Numbered from the stretch's first letter, positions 36,582 to 50,471 are shown. The stretch is DNA of 64,000 nucleotides from Gloeophyllum trabeum ATCC 11539 (GCF_000344685.1 NW_006920413.1:1491717-1555716); one strand, 5' to 3'. Notes: generated by a model not told the origin, from the sequence alone. Made by a program: numbers and translations.

Positions 36582-38062
36582 ATGAATGCCGGAATGAGCC
36601 ATGCCTACGAGTCTCATTTTGGGCCCCCATCGGAACTTATAAATGTTTCAGCGTTTATCCAGACAGCCAAAGACGCGGACTTGCTCTCTCAATCCACGGA
36701 GGCCACTGCCGTGAAGAACAAGTGGCCTAGTTTGTCTGAAGAAGAAAAGGAGTCAGTCTCCGCGGAGTGTAGGTACGCGATCTCAACTACAGTGTGATCG
36801 CACTGAACGAGCGACACTAGAGCAGCGTCCAGGATTTGAGGTCGTCACTAACAGACGTTCTTGGGGACCCCACTCTCGCATCTAACCTGTTCAGGGGCCA
36901 TGATGCTACCATTATGTCTATTCACGAAACAGCCGATTCGTCAAACAGGCGGAAAAGGAAACGAAACCTTCCCGACCCCGCTTTCGAATCTAGCGAAGTC
37001 ATTGCGCTTCGCAACAAGCTCGACAGTGTAAAATTGAAAAGCTGGCAGTAAGGACTCGATGAGATATTGACAGCATTAAGATTTGCGCTGAACCTGTATG
37101 CAGCCTGTCGTTAGATGCCGCTTTGTTCATGCGAGCCCCCAAAAACTCTGATCAAAATACTCTCCGTCAAATAGTGAGTGATTGTTGTTTTGATACACCA
37201 GAGCTCACCTTACTCGCTGCAAATTCCAGAAAAAGACTACAGCCGATCCTGTTACCGACACCAACCAAGCCCTTCTAACGATCACAGTGCACAACCGCGT
37301 TCCATGGGGACCCGGGTACTTCAGCAGGTCCTCTCAGCACGCTGTCCTCTCCTCTCAGACCCTCGGCGACTTGTTCGAAGCAATCCCGTGCACCTCCAAC
37401 GAGATACCCAAGGAGATTATTCGGGATGGCGAACTCGTCGGCTACGATGCCAAAGGCCCTCCTGAGCCCAGCACGGGGTGTGTCATATGCCTCGAGGGTG
37501 TTGCCTACGGCGATGGTCAGAACGAACCGGATTACGCAGAGTAAGTCCTTTTGGAAACCGCGGTTTCTCAGTACCCTCTCATAGCTGGCAATAGCAAGCT
37601 GCTTGGCGTCCTTGCAAAATTGCCACCGAATAAGTGTACCCCGCTGAAGAAAGGTCCTTCGATCTACGACACCGCGTTCTCGTCCCTCACCCTGAAGCTC
37701 AATGAGCCATACTGGCTGCTCCACCAAGGTAACTGTGAGCACTTCCTCGTAGTAGACCAAATCAGGTATTACTCTTTCCACGGCCACAACCCTGACACCT
37801 CAGGCTGACGGAGCGATTCATCAGACTGCTTCACCCAGGCGACCCGCCAGCAGGATATCCGTTGACAGTACAAATAACACCGCCTCTCCTTGACCTCTGC
37901 CGAGCTTGTGGTAAAGTTCCAGCAGTGTGGTCTATCGTCGGAGACATCAGACTGGGCGAGAGTCCCTGCATCTTGTGCGCCCCCTGCTGGAGAAATATGG
38001 GCGACCCTTCGGAGGAGGCCGTGATAGTTGTACCTCTACCCAAGCATGAAATGGGATGGTAA
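36582..38062 (+). CDS. SNAPC3: snRNA-activating protein complex subunit 3 (SNAP50) homologue
   Basis: Six exons (36582-36772, 36826-37027, 37081-37173, 37230-37540, 37595-37765, 37804-38062) give 408 aa without a stop. The C-terminal half carries the SNAP50 pattern: SSQTLGDLFEAIPC, a core ending NCEHFLVVDQIRL, PAGYPLTVQ, then paired cysteines in LCRACGKVPAVWSIVGD and SPCILCAPCWRNMG. The latter form the zinc-binding end of the family. SNAPc binds the proximal sequence element of snRNA genes for Pol II and Pol III transcription; the protein should be nuclear. The N-terminal part is poorly conserved, with a basic patch (RRKRKRN). Confidence 0.8.
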
Positions 38063-38242
38063 CGGCTCTCAAAAAAGAATAAGGAATTCTGAGAATCCAA
38101 TTTATTGAGTACACTGTAGGCGTACATCTCATTGTAGGACCGGTAAGTAAATGCAATAAATAAAGCCAAGATAATGCAGTGCAGTCTAGAGATGCAGGAA
38201 GGGATGAGAATGATTTAACCAAGAAGCCCGAACGGCTTGCCC

Positions 38243-40318
<2,076 letters not shown>

Positions 40319-41886
40319 CGCTAGTTCTATTTGACCTGCTTTTCAAATCGCGAATACTGGTGTCTGCGAAGGCCGCACGAGCCTGTAAAAGCAGGAGGAA
40401 AGGTGGATAGTGACTGCATATGACGAATGAGCAAAAGGCTTATAACAGTTTTGCGATGGTGCAGGATCACGCAATCCAGGCGATGTCAGTTGCTGAGTCG
40501 TCTTTGGCTGTGGGACAACGTTTACGAATCGCGTCCTCTTCTGTCCGGCAAGCAGCTCTGCAGACAGACGACCGCGGCTGGGATCAACAGGCATATGGAA
40601 TTGCAGCGTATGGCGGGAAGGAGGTACGCACCAATCGCGTGTGCATGCTGAGGCGCGTCCGTCTCTCCAGCTTCGCCCTGCACCCAATCCTGCCACAGCC
40701 GATTGGACTGCGACAGAATTCCATAAACCTGCGTGCCCATCTGTCGCTATCATCTTGCCATGATGTATGTACCACTTGCGCGCTCGGTCAGCAAATTCCA
40801 TATTATCCGCGACTCTATTGCTATGCGCGATGTTGGGAGGGGACCGAAAGAGGCTTGTTCACCACGGGACCGACAGGCTGTGTGCAAAGCATTCCGTCGG
40901 CGGTCATCAACACTCGAGTACGTATGTCAATCTCTCCGTATTGTTCTTACCTTCGCAGGTCGTCTCGCCCTGAAAGTATCTGGAATTAACGGTCTGGTGC
41001 GCTGTCCGACATGAGAACCTCTTGCTGGAATTCGTGATTCCTCTAGCTGGAATTCGTGATCTCCCGTACTGGAATTCGTGATGCCCTCGATCGTGAGAGT
41101 CCTGTCCCCGCTCCATCATCTCTGGTCTCCTCCCTCCATTGCCATACTGCCGAGTCAAACCGGAAAGCTCCCCTATCGCTTGCAGTTCTTCCTGCAACAT
41201 AGTTCTCCTCGTGATGCTCAAGTTTCTTACGGGACGCACCTCTTGGCGAAGATTGATAGCCTTTCAGGCCTTCGTATCTCGAAGCTGCGATAGGATCTGC
41301 GCGTCCGACAGCGCCCTATCGCCGTTCTGTGACCCATCATTCAATGCAGACACTCCAGCCTGTGCCTGCTTCTCGCGTGCGAAATGCACAGAATCCGTAG
41401 CCGTCCAGTTGCTCAGCCTCGAATTTAATCTATCCATCCAGCCCGTCTGGCATGGACCTGCCTGTTCTCAGGCCCTGGCCCCGCAATTCCAGATATACCG
41501 CTCGCAAAGACGACATACTCGCCGGCTACGCGCCAGGGAACGAACCCATTCTTCACCCCTTCGACTGTTGCGAGAGAGTCGCTTTCTCCAGGTTCGTCAC
41601 CCGGAGCTGTTGGGCCGTGTTGCACCATGGGCTGAAGGCACTACACGTCAGCACGGTTTTGGTCCGTGTACGAGCTACAGTACGTTGTCCCTTGCCGCAT
41701 CTCCTACGACGGTGGGTGCTCCCAGCATTCAGGTTGTCTCGTGTGTATGTACCACTGCTACCAAAACTCAAGGGCATCAGCCCGTCGAGCTCCTCTATTA
41801 CTCCTATCCATGTACACTACCGTCCCACTGAAAATATGAGAAACAAATAAATACTCCAAAGCCTCCACTCTCACTCTCACCGTCTC
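40319..41886. other. 1.6-kb stretch without a supportable gene
   Basis: Several frames of 70-230 codons exist on both strands, but none has a domain and all are broken by stops when extended. It includes the MET3 promoter, the ERO1 3' flank and a short tandem repeat at 41025-41082. Confidence 0.5.
41025..41082. repeat. three 14-bp repeats at 22-bp spacing
   Basis: Copies of ctggaattcgtgat occur at 41025-41038, 41047-41060 and 41069-41082, perfectly conserved, with unrelated 8-bp spacers. Confidence 0.9.
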
Positions 41887-43808
41887 CTAAAACTCAACTC
41901 TCCCCGGCCCGCTCTCCTTCGCGCTAATGCTAAACGCCGAGCTCACGAGCGTCCACGCCCACCGCACGCCCTCGACGAGCGCGCTCACGCACCCGACCGT
42001 CCCCTGCTTGCACGCGCTCATCCACGCGCGCAGGCGCACGTACACGTGCTCCGCCGGCGGGCGCGCGCCCGCGATCGGCGAGACCTTCGGCTACAAAACG
42101 CAGCACAGTGTCAGCGTGAGCGGCAAGCGGAAGAGATGGGATGGGATGGGATGGACACGCACATTCCGCGCCGTGTCGGGCGTCTCGGCCTCCTTGAGGA
42201 TGCGGCTCGACGCCTCCGCGTCCGCGGCGGCCCACATCTCGCGGAAGCGCCCGACGGCGTGCAGGCTCTCGCTGAAGCGGTACAGCGTGTTGATCAGCGC
42301 GACGACCTCGGAGCGCTGCAGGAGGTTCGAGTTCGAGCGCGGGCTGCCCGGGGCAATGTCAGCACCGGGAACAGAGGAAGTCGGAATGGGAGTGAGAGAG
42401 GACACGCACTCCAGCGCCTTCTCGTCGAGCTCGAAGAGGATCTTCAGCGCGGTCGCCACGCCCGTCGTCTGCACCTTCCCCCACAGCCGGCACTTATCGC
42501 ACCCCACACAGTCCATAATCCGCGACACGTTCCTGAAATGCTGCTTAAACTCCTCCTTCAGCACGTCCGCGTTCTCGCCTTGGAACAGCACGCGCTCGTC
42601 GAACCTGCCCGCCTCGCGCGCGAGCGCGACGACGCTGCCGACGACCGCGAGCGTGCGCGCGTCGTCCGCGTGCGTGCCCGACGAGCAGTAGTCGTACGCG
42701 GCGAGGTACGGCCCGAGGCGCGCGACGGCGCGCAGGAGGAGGACGGTGTTGAAGTAGATGTACTGGAGGCGCTCGGGGTGCGCGGCGACGCGGTTGATGA
42801 AGCACGGCAGGTTCGGGCCCCACTCGCCCGTCGTCTGGTTGAAGTACTCCGCGCAGATGTGCGTCGAGATGGACGCGTGCAGGCCTGGCGGCTGTCAGCT
42901 GGCGTGCACAGCGAGGAGGAAGGAAAGCTCACCGGAGATGATCTTGTAATACACCCGCTTCTCGAGACACTGCTGCCCCGCCTCGGGCGCGGCCCCGCCC
43001 AGCTCCTCCTGCGCGTCGGACACGCCGAAGCAGTTCTCCTCGTAGATCGTCGACCAGATGCGGTGCGCGGACGGGCCGATGTAGCCCGTGAAGCGCTCGG
43101 GGTTGACGGAGAGGTCGATGTAGTCGCCCTCGGTGAGGTCGTCGAGGAAGCAGAAGTCCGAGTCGCGGTAGTAGCAGCCGGGGAGGGATTGCCGCTAGGG
43201 GTCGGGGTTGGTTCAAGGGTTAGGACGGGGGAAAGGGAGGGCAGGCGTACCTGCTCGTCTGAGGGCAGCTCGACTTTGCTTAGGGCTGCTGCTCGCCACT
43301 TTTCTGGGATTTCGCTCTGGGAGGGTGCTTAGTATATGGTGGGAGACAATACAGACGGATACTCACCTCGTCCACCGTCGTTATCCCGCATTCACGATTC
43401 ATACAGAAACCGTGCTCTTCCCAGAACGGACAGTCACGATACAGGTCTACACGGAAGTACTTGAAGAAGGGCGTCTTGACCAGCTCGCTGAGATTGTTGA
43501 ACAGCTCTTCATTGACGCTTTCGACCGTCTCGTAGTCGCACAGAGTAGTCTCTATCGGACCTGTAAGCTACCGAAGCCACCGCTCGATCATCCGCCCTCT
43601 TACATTAACAAGCCGGGAAACGCACTGTGGTGTCCTGTCTGCAGGTGGTGCCCTGTGCTGGCTGGTGTTCCAGTACATCCTGCACTTGGTTCTCTTTAAC
43701 GAGTGGGCTGGTAAGGAAGGATCCCGGGCTGGAGGCGAAGGAGAGAGGTTGTTGTAGGCATGCTGTGAGAAGGAGCAGGAGACCTGTCGGGAGTTGTGTT
43801 ACGCGCAT
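41887..43808 (-). CDS. ERO1: ER oxidoreductin 1 (thiol oxidase)
   Basis: This FAD enzyme of the ER lumen reoxidises protein disulfide isomerase and passes electrons to oxygen. Seven exons (43622-43808, 43367-43560, 43251-43316, 42933-43194, 42410-42884, 42163-42343, 41887-42090) give 522 aa. There is an N-terminal signal peptide (TGLLLLLTACLQQPLS). Then come CDYETVESVNEELFNNL, FRVDLYRDCPFWEEHGFC, the flavin-region GYIGPSAHRIWSTIYEENCF and the catalytic CxxCxxC in DCVGCDKCRLWGK. Then QRSEVVALINTLYRFSESLH follows. The exon-1 donor (GTTTCC) is weak, but it restores frame and family sequence. A MULE transposon lies 149 bp beyond the start codon (TSD at 43957), inside the promoter. Confidence 0.93.
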
Positions 43809-43934
43809 GCCGGGGTGCTTGGATAATTACAGGGCTGACAAGTAGTCTTTTGTAGTGCCAGGCGAGGGAATGGCCAGAGCCGCGGCGAGCGTCGAGAGCG
43901 TTACTCAGTCCGCGGTCGAGCTGCAGCGATCCTT

Positions 43935-43951
43935 CCACGTGTTCCACGTCA
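43935..43951 (-). promoter_or_regulatory. putative unfolded-protein-response element of ERO1
   Basis: On the minus (ERO1) strand this reads TGACGTGGAACACGTGG. TGACGTGG is the ATF6/Hac1-type UPRE core, and it is followed at once by a CACGTG E-box. It lies 127-143 bp upstream of the ERO1 ATG. ERO1 is a classical UPR target, so function is plausible but inferred. Confidence 0.55.
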
Positions 43952-43956
43952 TCCTG

Positions 43957-43965
43957 ATCGGTGCC
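43957..43965. repeat. left 9-bp target-site duplication (ATCGGTGCC)
   Basis: Identical to 51716-51724 and directly abuts the left inverted repeat; 9 bp is the hallmark TSD length of MULE elements. Confidence 0.9.
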
Positions 43966-44015
43966 GGGCAATGAGAAAATGCCGAGGCGTGCCGAGGCGT
44001 GACGAGGCACTGCAG
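43966..44015. repeat. left terminal inverted repeat of the MULE
   Basis: This 50-bp repeat begins GGGCAATGAG and contains tandem 'gccgaggcgt' units. It matches the reverse complement of 51666-51715 at 47 of 50 positions (differences at 6, 9 and 10). Confidence 0.92.
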
Positions 44016-45548
44016 AGGGCTTCAGAGTTGCTTCAGAGCGAGGCAGTCCTCGTCATCGAGTCGATTCGATTTGTCCTCTCGATGGTTTTGGCCCTAATTC
44101 TGAATGCATATAGTGCTCTTATTTGCAGTTTTATCGTAATTGAAGGGCTCGACGTACAGATGATGCAGCTCCGAACCGCCTACGTCCAATCAATATTCGT
44201 CATATAAAGATACTGAACCGTGAGCACAATGCTTGGCCGTCTTCGTGCAAGTATATCTTCGAAGTGCCGGCTGGGGGATCTACCACTAAGCCTCCAGACT
44301 GTTGTGTTGTGATTTCGTATACATAGATGCACCCATCCTCCAAAATCCAGGGATGCCACACCAGTATTGCATCGCTAACACTAGTATTTTATGGACTGTA
44401 ATAGGTTCCGTGGTCTGCCGCTCGCGCAGTTTGAATCTCATTCGCAAGTACGGAGAACAGTGGAACTACATGTTACCTGTAGTTCCATCCGGCGGATTCG
44501 CCGGACACCAGCAAATCTAGTCCACTTCGAACAGTACAGGGATTTGCAAGTGGCCTTTCCAACAGGTTGAGGACATCGCTTCACGGATGCTGCCGCCGTC
44601 ACGTCACATGTACCTGGGTCGATGCCCGATGCCTCATGCACCATTGGCTAAGCCCCAAAAACAGTGTAAATCATTATTTCAAGGCATATACTGTGTATCT
44701 GTGAAACAAAAATGACTTCCGGGTGCGTAGTTCCCGATATTTGAGACGATTCATCACCCCATTGGGATGTCACGCAGAACAGTGGCTGTGCACTGGAGTA
44801 CGGTTAACTCGCTGAGAACTAAGTATGAGTATGTCGCGTACTGTACATGTGCAGAACCCCCAAAGTCATTCCTTCGTTTAACAGTCCGGTTCTGTCAGGA
44901 CCAGACACCCTCCGTGCATCTTCATGTGAGAAACAACATGTCTCGTCACGCCTCGTCAACGCCTCAATGGATGCCTCGTCGACGCCTCGGCAGTGCCGCT
45001 GCAGTGTCGCTGCATGCCTCGTCACTGCCGCGTCACTGCCTCTGCACTGAGTCGTCGCCTCTGCAGTGAGTCGATCTGCCTCTGCAGTGAGTACATCACT
45101 TCTGCAGCATGACCCACTCCGAGCCAGACTGCAGTATGTGCTCAGGACATCTCGCGATCTCGGGAGGCCCGAGATTGGCCCGGGGGGGCTCATTGGGTGA
45201 CTTGCGCACTTACCTTGGTAGGTTCCATTCTCCGCTATAGCCCACAATGCTCCTCACGGATGTTCTATTGTTTAGATCCTTTAAATGAATGTATGCATTA
45301 CATTGATCTTACATGCTCTGTACTATTACTCCTATACGGGATGTGAAGTACGAAAAGTGAATCCCTCTTATCCTTCATGCCGCGGAGTCAAAGACGACTG
45401 TCGCACACGTAAAGGTATAGTACGTGTGCGGTAAGAAATCATAAGGTCTTGACGCTGAAAGATGACACTAACATCCCAGTTTCATATTGACGTATGGTGT
45501 CAATATTTGGGCACGAAATCCTCGGCTCTCTAACAGAGTTTTGATAGG
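44016..45548. other. left subterminal non-coding region of the MULE
   Basis: About 1.5 kb without a convincing ORF. It includes decayed copies of the terminal motif (cttcagag near 44030) and the dense array listed separately at 44938-45115. Confidence 0.6.
44938..45115. repeat. internal array of terminal-type motifs (cctcgtcac / cctctgcagtg)
   Basis: Many short copies of cctcgtcacgcctc, gcctcgtcactg and gcctctgcagtgag, in the orientation of the right end of the element. They resemble the sequence inside the right inverted repeat (51640-51700). Likely transposase-binding sites or a captured second end. Confidence 0.7.
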
Positions 45549-45928
45549 TTATTGACATCTCCTTTTCAGTCGCTCGATGGCCACCCATTCAGGTACGTCT
45601 TCCGGTAATACTGGTCTGCCGCGGCTGAGGACATCGAGATAGCGGGATATGCCAAATCGGGTGTCGGATGCGCCTGATAGCCTGGCGTTGTGGGCGCCGG
45701 GGGATATTAGGGCGCAAGCATCTGCTACCCACATTGTGTATTTCTAACATGCTTGTATGTTTCTTGCACTTCAGGTTTCGAGTGTAGCTCTGACTGCTGC
45801 AGAAGGGTTTTTGGAAACACGTCCTCAAGTACTTCACTGATTCTAGTGATGCGCCTTCCTCGAGGCCACCCGGCGACGTGCAAAGTAAGCGTTTCATAAC
45901 GGTCATGTAGCTGCAATTTAGACTTCAT
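45549..45928 (-). CDS. possible small divergent gene within the MULE (about 96 aa)
   Basis: The ATG at 45928 opens MKSKLQLHDRYETLTLHV, continuing WPRGRRITRISE. A candidate intron with a GTACTT donor (about 45823) and a TTAG acceptor (about 45738) restores frame. The second part begins KYTMWVADACALISPG, contains ARLSGASDTRFGISRYLDVL, and ends with TAA at 45549-45551. The composition looks protein-like and the gene faces away from the transposase, with which it would share a promoter. I recognise no domain. The donor is weak, so this could be chance. Confidence 0.35.
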
Positions 45929-46043
45929 GCAGCATCTTGCACGAATACCGCTCTTTCAAATGGTCTGGTACCAATTTACGATATACAAGGTGAGTTATTA
46001 AATCCCCGCACTCATTTCAATATACAGACATCCATTTCGTCGC

Positions 46044-49000
46044 TTGTCCATAGGCACCATCATAGGATACGTGCAGGTTTCGCCTGAAGCTCCTCAACGC
46101 CAACTCGGCCCCTCGCATCCCATCCGCGGGCGCGCAGGATATGATCCTCCTCCCCCTCCTTCCATCCGCGACAATCAACCAGTTCGCGCTGACATTTCAC
46201 GGCCGGCGTCGCACCCTACACCTCCACTCCAACATTCACAAGGTGCTGCCGGCACACATACAGCCGCTATGCAGGCCCAGTCGACTGCTGCTCCAACCTC
46301 ATCCCCTCCGGGCGTGGCCGCTCCACAGCAGGACGGTCTCGTATGGGATGGCTGGCCGGATGGTTTTTGGGAACGAAATTTTACCTGGGAAGAAGTCGAG
46401 GCTACGGGGAACCTTATGGTTCATTGGGCATGTGAATCTGCAGGGTCAAATGATCGTCGTGGCAAGCGCAGGGCGTCTGCAGAGCACTGGGAGGACGGCA
46501 CTCTGTTACTTCGGCATTGTCAGGGTATCATAGAGTGCGACAATGATGACTGCTCAATAATTGTTCGCCCTCAAACCCGTCCGCGAGAGATATGGAAGCA
46601 AACCCGTCAGAAATGCCGCTGCGGCGGCAGTTTGACACATCTTGAATGTCCGGGCAAAGTAACGTCGAAGATATGGACATACAAGCACGGGAAGTTCTAT
46701 CGTAACGGCGGTCCACATCAGCATGCTCGACCAACCCATAAACTTCATCTTTTGAAAAACGAGCGCGCCGAGTTCGAAGCTATTGTACGTTCCCATCCAA
46801 CAGCCGGCCCAATGGCCCTCCTCGTTGGCATTCCTGGAATTGAAGGCCCAGGGCGTTCCGTCGCCGACATATCTTCTGTGTTAACGAATAAAGATCGTAT
46901 AACACAGGAACGTCGCCTCATTACTCAAGGCAGTTCCGGCAGCGGCGGGAGTGCAGAAACGTTCATTAGTGACTTCGCTGCGCTTGAGCAGCAATACCCG
47001 GATTTTTTTATCTTCTCTCAGATCGGCCGTGTCACTGTGATTGTCATGCAGACATCATTTATGCGCTCGCAGCTCATCAAGGACTTTATTGCTAGTGAGC
47101 CGGTGAATGGACTGGTCACTGATGCAGCACATGGATTTTGGAGGAATCGGGACGCACTTTTGATCATCAGCTCAGTGTTTTCAAAGGATCTGCTTTGCTG
47201 GATGCCGGTACTATTCACCTACTCCAATGGCGCATCGGCAGACCACTATGAATGCCATTTCTTTGCTTTATATGAGAGCATCGGGCAGCAGGCGGAACTG
47301 CGTGGTATTGCGCTCACTGATGAACTCTTTCTCGATGTATGTAGGTCATCATTCCTAGTCATCAGACCGGTGTTGATGACTGTGTAATTCAGGTTGTTGA
47401 CTTCAGCGAAGCGCAGAGGCTGGGCAAGACCGGTGCCTTTGTCAGATTTTGGTGCTTGCAGTCAGCTGATAATCGTAGCAAGGAGGAGTTGCAGGAAGAT
47501 GCAGCTGCTCTGGTTAAAGGCTGTCGTCAACATTTCGATGCAGGAGTTACGCGACTCACGAGGATCGCAGCGGTCATCCCAGTTGGACGTGCGGAGGCCT
47601 TCAAATACCGTGTTGAAGGCCTATTTGGCACTGATGACAAGGCAGTCTTCCAGGAGAGAGCATCCTTGATCATTAAGGAATTCCCTAAGACTGAGCCATG
47701 GTTAGCATGGTGGACAAGAGAGGCCCATGCACCCCTCTTGTTCCCAGCATACCGTAAGATGGACACCGCGCTCTGGGCAGCGATTCCTGACACAACTAAT
47801 GCTGAAGAGGCTATGCATTGGAAGATTTACTCAGGAACAGGCCGTGATCATGCATTACTGGAGGGTATTAGGTCTCTGCATGCTTTCTCGGAACACTACG
47901 AGAGGCTTGTCACCGCAAACTTAAGTAAGTGAGCCTCAATAATAGCAGGAGAACAGCACTAAACTAGGCTATCTTGTGACGAACAGGTGGTGCGCCTATA
48001 CGTTATGGTGAAGCCCAACCATGGAAATTAGTTGCCAGCCGCATTGGTCGCACAAAGCCGTCGAGAGCACCTGAAGCATATGAACGTCGACGAAAGACGA
48101 ATGACGGTCGCCCCCCCGACACGACCAAGGAACTCCTGGGCGCTCGTAAGCAACGAGACAATGCTAAACAGCGCGGCAAGCAGACTGCAACTGCCTACCA
48201 CAGTTATCCCTGGTCTAACAACTCCTGCTGGCTCGATACGGCGCTAGAACTAGTGTTCAATGTCGTCGGAAGGGATTATCAGGATTTTTCAGACCGACTG
48301 CAGGGTGTACCACATAACACGTGCCTTTGGGGACTCTACGAGACGATAGACCTGCGCCGCTCAGGACATTATTCCTCCTCAACAAGGGATACCATGAAGC
48401 AGTGTAGCAACGGGCTTGCGATACAGCGCGATGCCTTCCGGGCTCGACTAAAAAAGTACCGCTGTATTCCCGCGAAAGACGTGCCCCTCGCACTCTTTGT
48501 GAGTGGCCACGCATCCGTATGGATTCGTGATTTACCTCAAACTGATATCTACAGGGATGGCTTAGTCAGACACTCAATCACGAATGGCTGAAGGACTCAT
48601 GTGTGCTTGGTGCAACCTACTTCCATGGATACCGCCTGATACTGCGGTCTTGTGCTACTGCCAATGGAGGTGATCCGCCATATAGGCACTACCAGATCAC
48701 GTCGCAGCCACTCAAACTCTTTGAGCTCCGTCCCCGCCCCAATGACTATACAACCTTTAATGGCAAGATCCAGAACTGGTTTCGACGAGTGATGTCCGCA
48801 AACCAGTCTCTGAGCGCCCTGTCACAATGCTGGAAGACAAAAGATGGCACTTGTTTATGCAAGGGAGAGGCGAGCGACGTGACATTAACTGTCTTGCTCC
48901 CTGTATGTCTCATAATCTGGATTGAGGATGACGACCCGAATACCTGGGATTTCCCAATGGAACTCAGACCATTCACCAAGGAGGCTGCTAAGCAGCGTAT

Positions 49001-50440
49001 CGTTTACGACATTGTTGGCCGTGGTCTATTCGGTGCTGACTCAGAACATTTCATTGGACGATTTCGCACACCCAATGGCAAAGTCTACACGTATGATGGT
49101 CTCCTTGCTGACGGGTGCGCAACTCGGAACTTCACGAAGACGAGCTCTCTCCTAAGCGGGCCGGCGATCACTTTACCATCTGGATACAAGACGAACGCCG
49201 TGGTGTACCATCTGCGGGGAGGCACTGATGCGCAACGTACTATATATGCTCATCAGATTGCTGCTGTGAAACGCCTCCACCACATAGTCTTTACACAAGA
49301 AGACTTGGAACATACTCCAACGGTAGCCCTTGATATGCCGGGGGTTGAACGAATGCCTGACACAGAGCGGGTGTGGTTAGACAACCCATACTCAAAGAAG
49401 ACTGCGGATTATCGATTGACCAGCCAGCCTGCGTCCGGTATTCAAGAGCTTGAACCGTCAGACAATGAAGCTACACTGGCTGATCCTCCGAGTTATTCAT
49501 CACCAGTCAAGCTGCCCAAGGGAGCAAAGAAGCACGCCCAGAAAAGACGTATATTGTCCTCGAGTTCGAGCTCAAGCTCAAGCTCCGAGTCGAGTTCGGG
49601 TTTGGGTGTGGATGAAGACCATGATAGCATAGCATTGAACTTGAAGACTTCTGCGACACCTGTCAAAGCACAAAAGGAAGGCGGAGAGGCTCAAGGTATA
49701 CATAGACAGGCACATTCTTCACATTCACCGGCGAAGAGGGCCAAGAACTTTGCCCCCAGCCATGAAGCGCCCGGTGCTCAAACAGGCACTGGAACGGCAT
49801 CTCCGTTCTTCTGCCGCTGTGGCCTTCATGGCAGCTGGACCGACCTACAGATTGGGGAGCCCGCCATCCAGTGTAATCAGTGCAAGAGATGGTCCCATAT
49901 TGCATGCCAGAAGGGGGGACATGCGAGTCTGTTGGCAAAGACACAGAAGTTCATCTGCGATGACTGTATGCTACTGCAGTTATTAAACATGGGAGGGGAA
50001 GCAGGCCGGAAACCAATGAGGCAAAAAACAAGGCCGTAAGTGACCGCTACCTCCATGACCAACACTCATTTGAGCTCTCTATAGTACGAGAAGTGTACAG
50101 AGCCATAAATCACCTGAGACGCGACTTGTGTATGTACCGAAGTCTGCAGGCTATGTCCGAGAAGTCTAATAAGTACCCAAATAGGCCAGGAAAGGGTGCT
50201 CTCGTTCGGCACGGTGATACATATTGGTACCCTGTGCGGCTAATTATGTCCAGGCAGAAAGATAAGCACACCGAATGGCGAGTCAAGTGGTGGAGGGGGT
50301 CTGTTTTTGCTGATGAAAGTCCTCGCGAGACATGGGTATCCGCTGCAAGTGTGGTCGATGAGCTATGGCAGAACAGGGAAGCAAGGCGAAGGATTCGTGT
50401 AAGCAATGACTCCTATAAAGAGTATTTTCAAGACAATTAA
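46044..50440 (+). CDS. MULE transposase: WRKY-GCM1 zinc finger, DDE core, cysteine-peptidase-like domain, PHD finger, basic C-terminal module
   Basis: Five exons (46044-47336, 47393-47924, 47987-48498, 48555-50035, 50101-50440) read as one open frame of 1,385 codons. The true start is uncertain: the frame opens without an ATG at 46044, the first in-frame ATG begins MQAQSTAAPTSS near 46269, and an upstream exon is possible. Counting from 46044: residues 150-235 are a WRKY-GCM1 zinc finger (CQGIIECDNDDC, KCRCGGSLTHLEC, GGPHQHARPT). The DDE core has Asp360 (GLVTDAAHGFW), Asp434 (VVDFSEAQR) and Glu569/570 (TTNAEEAMHWK), the MULE pattern. Cys689 in YPWSNNSCWLDTALEL and His998 in AVVYHLRGG look like a USP-type cysteine-peptidase pair. 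A Ser-rich linker follows, then a PHD finger at about 1199-1250 (FFCRCGLHGSW, CNQCKRWSHIAC, FICDDC). The last 110 residues (GALVRHGDTYWYPVRLI, EWRVKWWRGSVF) resemble a Tudor/PWWP/BAH chromatin reader. Zinc finger and DDE assignment are strong, peptidase and reader tentative. Confidence 0.85.
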
Positions 50441-50471
50441 GACTCTCATTACTTAGCTCGGACGTTGGCAC

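Noticed and set aside
41139..41831. 230-codon plus-strand ORF
   Set aside because: Shadow-like composition with no family; minus-strand pieces here are equally open but broken by stops.
43966..44015. Interpretation of the repeat cluster as a simple satellite or a retrotransposon LTR
   Set aside because: The matching partner at 51666-51715 is inverted, not direct, and both are flanked by the same 9 bp, which fits a DNA transposon.
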